DNA of 37,363 bases from Prolixibacteraceae bacterium (GTDB taxonomy: Bacteria; Bacteroidota; Bacteroidia; Bacteroidales; Prolixibacteraceae), in the NCBI GenBank assembly GCA_019459485.1, contig JAIBEZ010000046.1, positions 1-37,363 of the forward strand, written 5' to 3'. The notes beneath the pieces were generated by a model. The model was given only the letters and a program-made list of their open reading frames with translations. It was not told the origin of the DNA and ran no database searches. Numbering within the stretch: the first letter of the stretch is position 1; every line of letters begins with the position of its first letter. Both the position numbers and the translations under genes were made by a program. Shown piece after piece: positions 33,786-37,363 of the stretch.

Positions 33786-35354
33786 ATGTCTTTAAATAAA
33801 CAGTTTTTGTCCTTTCTATTTTTAGCAATACTAGGACTTCAAAGTTTGGTTGCACAAACCAACCAGTCTCCTGACCAGATTAATTTTGTGCGGCAGGGAG
33901 TTCAAAGGATCATCTTCGATGAGAACCAGGAAATTCCTTTGGCCAGTTTAAAGCCAGCGAAAATAATTGGGATGTCAGCCATGTATCCTACTACCTTTTA
34001 TTCCGAATTTCATGCCGATATTCAAGTTAAGAAGGATCAATTGCTGATTCAGTCCGACAAAGAATCACAGTCTTCGATTTGGTTTGGCGGATTTAACCCG
34101 TTTGCTGTCTATACCATTGATTTGGATTCGTGCAGCGGTCAGGGTGAGCTTGGATTTGAGTTTTCCGAGCCTGAAAAAGCAGAGCAGTTTTTCGTCACCA
34201 TCAGTTATAAAGGAAGCGAGATTCTCGATGTGAATCAAAAATACGTCAGGGAATCGAAAACCGTTGTAAACGAGTCGATACTCAACAAAGACAATGACTC
34301 AGTGAATATCGAAGGAAAAATCATACTTCAAATGCTCGGGAGCGGATTTACTCTGTTTGTGCAAAACAGCGGCTTACCGTTGCCAATCGCACAGTCAGAT
34401 TTCGCTTCGTTTGTCGATTTGCGGGAAAAGCAGTACATGCGTTCGTTTCAATCGAATTTGTATTTCTCAATAAAAAAAGGAGCACTTGCCATCCGAAAAG
34501 TTGAATCAGCACTAAGCCCCGGGATGGGTTTGGCCGACATACGGGCCATTACCTATGAAGACGGAGAACCTTTGCTTGACCAAGGGCGGTTGTGGTACAC
34601 CATGACCATCCGTGGGCGCGCGTTGCCTCATCACATTCAAGGTGTTTTTAGCCTGAATCCAACGGTTTTTGACCTTCGCTTTGAAGGGGTCATTTTATTT
34701 GACCGCAAAGATGGATTACTCAGAAACGAAGTTGCTTCGCATATCTTTTATGATCGAAACGAAAAATGCTGGCGTGGACTGACTACCGGGTTCAGCGCGT
34801 ACGCCAATCCAGATGAAAAGAAACAATTGCTGGCCGTGGATAGTAAAAAGGATCCCCGATTTGGTTTTTCGGTAATGAAAGCCAGCCCAATGGGAATGGT
34901 TGGTGATTATGAAGACCCGCATATTTTATTCGATTCGGCTGCTAAAAAATGGCGGATGCTTGCTTGCGAGAATGTGAAAGGATATAAAGCAATTTTGCTG
35001 GAATCAGACGAATGGAATAAAAACTATCAGCGAATGGCAGGTCCGGTAAAAAACAATTCAACCGGCACATCCATACAGCGAATAGGTGACGAACGATACT
35101 GTTTCTCCGGTAGTCAGGATCGGAAAATCTACATTTACACCTATCCTGAACTTACTGAAGCTGGTACGTTGAACATAGATTTACCGCCGTGGGACGAAAC
35201 TTCAGGCACCAGAATATGGCCCAATGTTGTGCAATTGCCCGAAGGTTACCCTTTCCGGTATGTTGCGCTTATGATGGATCGGTTCAATTATCCCGGACTA
35301 AAAGGCCCCAACTGGACGTATGGCGCGTTGTATCTGTATCATGGATATGAATAA
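33786..35354 (+). CDS. Secreted beta-propeller glycosidase-like protein (GH43-like)
   Basis: A 522-residue exported protein with signal peptide ending LVAQ. The first ~190 residues, a beta-sandwich-like region, precede repeated segments such as ITYEDGEPLLDQGRLWYTM, GDYEDPHILFDSAAKKW and GTSIQRIGDERYCFSGSQD, where an acidic residue precedes short strands, as in five-bladed propellers of GH43/GH130-like enzymes. I cannot name the family precisely and catalytic acids are unproven. Two broken copies of its 5' end lie upstream. An in-frame open extension of 66 codons after the stop is discussed under rejected items. The gene is intact and comparable in composition to the GDPD gene before it. Confidence 0.6.
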   Translation: MSLNKQFLSFLFLAILGLQSLVAQTNQSPDQINFVRQGVQRIIFDENQEIPLASLKPAKIIGMSAMYPTTFYSEFHADIQVKKDQLLIQSDKESQSSIWFGGFNPFAVYTIDLDSCSGQGELGFEFSEPEKAEQFFVTISYKGSEILDVNQKYVRESKTVVNESILNKDNDSVNIEGKIILQMLGSGFTLFVQNSGLPLPIAQSDFASFVDLREKQYMRSFQSNLYFSIKKGALAIRKVESALSPGMGLADIRAITYEDGEPLLDQGRLWYTMTIRGRALPHHIQGVFSLNPTVFDLRFEGVILFDRKDGLLRNEVASHIFYDRNEKCWRGLTTGFSAYANPDEKKQLLAVDSKKDPRFGFSVMKASPMGMVGDYEDPHILFDSAAKKWRMLACENVKGYKAILLESDEWNKNYQRMAGPVKNNSTGTSIQRIGDERYCFSGSQDRKIYIYTYPELTEAGTLNIDLPPWDETSGTRIWPNVVQLPEGYPFRYVALMMDRFNYPGLKGPNWTYGALYLYHGYE

Positions 35355-35558
35355 TTATTCACAAAATCAAACACCCAATATGCCTTTGAATACCAATTCA
35401 TAACAGATCGAAGCGAAAGCTCTGGTTGTACAATTTTTTATCTTGATGGAAAGCCATGTAAGCATGATGAAGTTAATCTGATAAAATCGTTGACTAAGCC
35501 ATCGCAAATCTGTGTAATTCTTAATAGTTGTATTGTCGAACCATTAAAATATTGAATC

Positions 35559-36569
35559 ATGTATCTAATCAGGTTTTTTTTATGTGTCGTTTGTGTTAGT
35601 ATTTCTGTATTGTCAATAGCCCAAGACCAAAAAGAGCAGCCTACTTTGGCTTCCCGGGACAAAATCGAGACTCTTTTGTTCAAGCAGGCAGCAATTATGT
35701 TCGATTTAATAGATCATACATTGAAGGAATATCCCCCCGAAATAGGTCAGCCAATTGTTCGTAAACATGCATTGTATAATCTGGATGCTTTGTTCCATGA
35801 GACAAGGTATGACCAAAGCCCGGAATTACATCAATTTATGGCTAAAAGGATAGCAGTAGCACTCGCAGATTTGTCGCATCCATTAGAGGATGGTATGAAA
35901 ATTTACAAATTGTATAATCATGGTTTTGTTGTTCGTACTCCAACCGTTACTGTTGCATTCGATTTGTACACTGGCAAAGGATTAATTGCAGATTCTTTGA
36001 TGCAAGCAATCGTTGATAAATGCGATATTTTATTCGTTACACATTTTCATAAAGACCATGCGGATAAACAAGTTGCTGAGATGTTTATAAAAGCAACGAA
36101 GCCAATTTGGGCTCCTACTAATTTATGGGAAGATAATGCACAGGTTCAACATATTCGCTGTGACAAATTGACTGAGAGGGAAATAAAAATTAAAAACAGT
36201 TTATTGAAGGTGACAATTTTACCAGGTAACCAGGGTCAAGTAATGAATAACATATATGAAATTACTACTCCCGAAGGATTTAATGTTATCCATACTGGCG
36301 ACCAACACAGCGAAAAGGATATGGAATGGCTATCAAAGATTGGTAGACAAATTCCAGCACCGGATGTTTTAATTGTAAATTGCTGGACGAAGAATTTAAG
36401 CGTCTTCTTGAATGATTTTAATCCCAAGTTGGTAATAACTGGTCATGAAAATGAACTGGGTCATTCGATAGATCATCGTGAACCGTATTGGTTATCATTT
36501 CAAAAACTGGAGCAAATAAACAAACCTTATGTGCTAATGACCTGGGGCGAATACTATAAAATTCCCTAG
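35559..36569 (+). CDS. Secreted MBL-fold metallo-hydrolase
   Basis: A 336-residue protein with a hydrophobic signal peptide ending SIAQ. The zinc motif HxHxDH is present as THFHKDHAD, and further ligands are likely in HTGDQHSEKD and TGHENELGHS. The ~100-residue helical region before the MBL fold (LLFKQAAIMFDLIDH...) is unusual and unidentified. Substrates of secreted members range from lactones and beta-lactams to phosphodiesters, so none is proposed. The gene is AT-rich and separated by about 200 bp of otherwise empty DNA from the propeller gene; an IS630 remnant follows. Confidence 0.82.
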   Translation: MYLIRFFLCVVCVSISVLSIAQDQKEQPTLASRDKIETLLFKQAAIMFDLIDHTLKEYPPEIGQPIVRKHALYNLDALFHETRYDQSPELHQFMAKRIAVALADLSHPLEDGMKIYKLYNHGFVVRTPTVTVAFDLYTGKGLIADSLMQAIVDKCDILFVTHFHKDHADKQVAEMFIKATKPIWAPTNLWEDNAQVQHIRCDKLTEREIKIKNSLLKVTILPGNQGQVMNNIYEITTPEGFNVIHTGDQHSEKDMEWLSKIGRQIPAPDVLIVNCWTKNLSVFLNDFNPKLVITGHENELGHSIDHREPYWLSFQKLEQINKPYVLMTWGEYYKIP

Positions 36570-36626
36570 TAAGGTATTGGCCGAACATTTTCTTGTAGCA
36601 AATTTAATTGGGGTAATTATCTCATT

Positions 36627-37255
36627 ATGAAATCTGCAACACTAAAAACAGATGAGATTGAAGCACTCGAAAAGCTTCAAAAAACAGTACGAATAATACA
36701 GTGCGCAAACGTAGCCAATGCCTTTTGTTATCCCATCAAAGACGAACGATTACCGACTTGTCGGGCATTTTTGATGTGAACAGAAGAACCACTGAACGTT
36801 GGTTTGATCGCTGGGTTAAAAAGCGGTGTTGACTCTCTTGCCATACAGCCCGTCAGAGGAGTTAAAACCAAATTAAAAGGTCTTGAAACCGAGATTGCTG
36901 AACAATTAAAAGATAACAGTCGCAACCTAAAAAGTGTGCTGATTTATCTCAAAGAGCGCCACCATATCATCATCTGCAAAAAGACTTTGCAGAATTTTTT
37001 AAAAGATACTGTGACAACTTACCAGTCCATAAATCTAAGAAGTTTATGGCCAGGATTAGAGAGTGGAAAGAAAAAGATTTGCTGATTTTCTTTTTGCCGC
37101 CATATTCTCCGGAATTGAACCTGGTTGAAATATTGTGGCGAAGAATAAAATATCAATGGTTACCTTTTGATGCTTATCGCTGTTTTCAGAATCTCAAAGA
37201 ACGATTGTCGTATGTGCTAAAGAACTTTGGTACATTATACGACATTATATTTTGA
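36627..37255 (+). pseudogene. IS630-family transposase, frameshifted and internally deleted
   Basis: Three frames join into one IS630 product. Frame one gives MKSATLKTDEIEALEKLQK; a shift at an A6 run leads to RKRSQCLLLSHQRRT and DVNRRTTERWFDRWVKK, the HTH; a second shift at an A5 run leads to the helical section ending TLQNFLKD. A third junction near 37010 continues with DNLPVHKSKKF and FFLPPYSPELNLVEILWR, the second Asp and the Glu of the DDE triad. The segment carrying the first catalytic Asp is missing, so the element is dead. Inverted repeats are unclear: GGCCGAACATTTTC near 36580 and an AAACGAACATGCCACT stretch near 37300 pair only roughly. The last 108 bp hold nothing else. Confidence 0.85.
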
Positions 37256-37363
37256 CTAATACATAATTAATCTCAGTAAAAGTTAATGCAAATGAAACGA
37301 ACATGCCACTGAAATGATTTCAAAGGTAGCGGCGCAAATAGAGATGAAAATTAATAATCAAAG

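Noticed and set aside
35355-35555. 66 in-frame codons after the stop of the propeller gene (containing FYLDGKP)
   Set aside because: Could suggest a premature stop, but the protein before the stop already ends naturally, and 66 open codons can occur by chance in AT-rich DNA.

Overview
The window looks like a chromosomal segment of a polysaccharide-degrading Bacteroidota, most likely a Bacteroidales/Marinilabiliales-type organism. The reasons are a FecI-like sigma / FecR / SusC (with STN domain) / SusD block, many signal peptides and lipoprotein signals, a protease with a type IX secretion sorting tail, and the glycoside hydrolase families present. Taxonomy is inferred from gene content only.

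Layout. (1) 3-962: the 3' part of an unrecognised gene cut by the window edge. (2) 1261-4237: an AT-rich small lipoprotein gene followed by a secreted subtilisin-like protease whose base composition changes sharply halfway through. (3) 4234-16083: a same-strand run of mostly exported enzymes: two GH99/WbsX-like lipoproteins, a calcineurin-like phosphoesterase, an alpha/beta-hydrolase esterase, an endonuclease/exonuclease/phosphatase-fold enzyme, a GH127-type enzyme, a large GH106-like lipoprotein and a polysaccharide pyruvyl-transferase-fold protein with a Tat-like leader. A hairpin at 7679-7719 may split this run. (4) 16084-22290: an accessory region with fossils of a tyrosine recombinase and transposases, a tiny lipoprotein gene, a Fic protein with an operator-like double palindrome, a pRiA4b ORF-3 family gene, two unrecognised genes, a tRNA/tmRNA-3'-end-like sequence with a strong hairpin, an 11-bp tandem repeat and a striking 20/21-bp-phased repeat array. 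(5) 22294-29096: sigma factor, anti-sigma factor, SusC and SusD, a classic regulated glycan-import operon. (6) 29355-36569: sialate O-acetylesterase-type esterase, second phosphoesterase, glycerophosphodiester phosphodiesterase, a beta-propeller glycosidase-like protein and an MBL-fold hydrolase. About 350 bp occurs twice here and leaves broken gene copies. (7) 36627-37255: an internally deleted, frameshifted IS630-type transposase.

How the parts may work together. The SusCD pair would import glycan fragments released by the surface and periplasmic enzymes on either side, under trans-envelope control by the sigma/anti-sigma pair. The unusual theme is the number of exported phosphoester- or ester-cleaving folds (two calcineurin-like, one EEP, one GDPD, two carbohydrate-esterase-like) beside GH99-, GH127- and GH106-like enzymes, so a phosphate- and acyl-decorated glycan is a reasonable but unproven target. 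The best candidate for something undescribed is the non-coding array at 21573-21859: nine TCCTGT-type cores, then five ACAGGR cores on the other strand, each 20 or 21 bp apart with variable filler, meeting at a short perfect palindrome.
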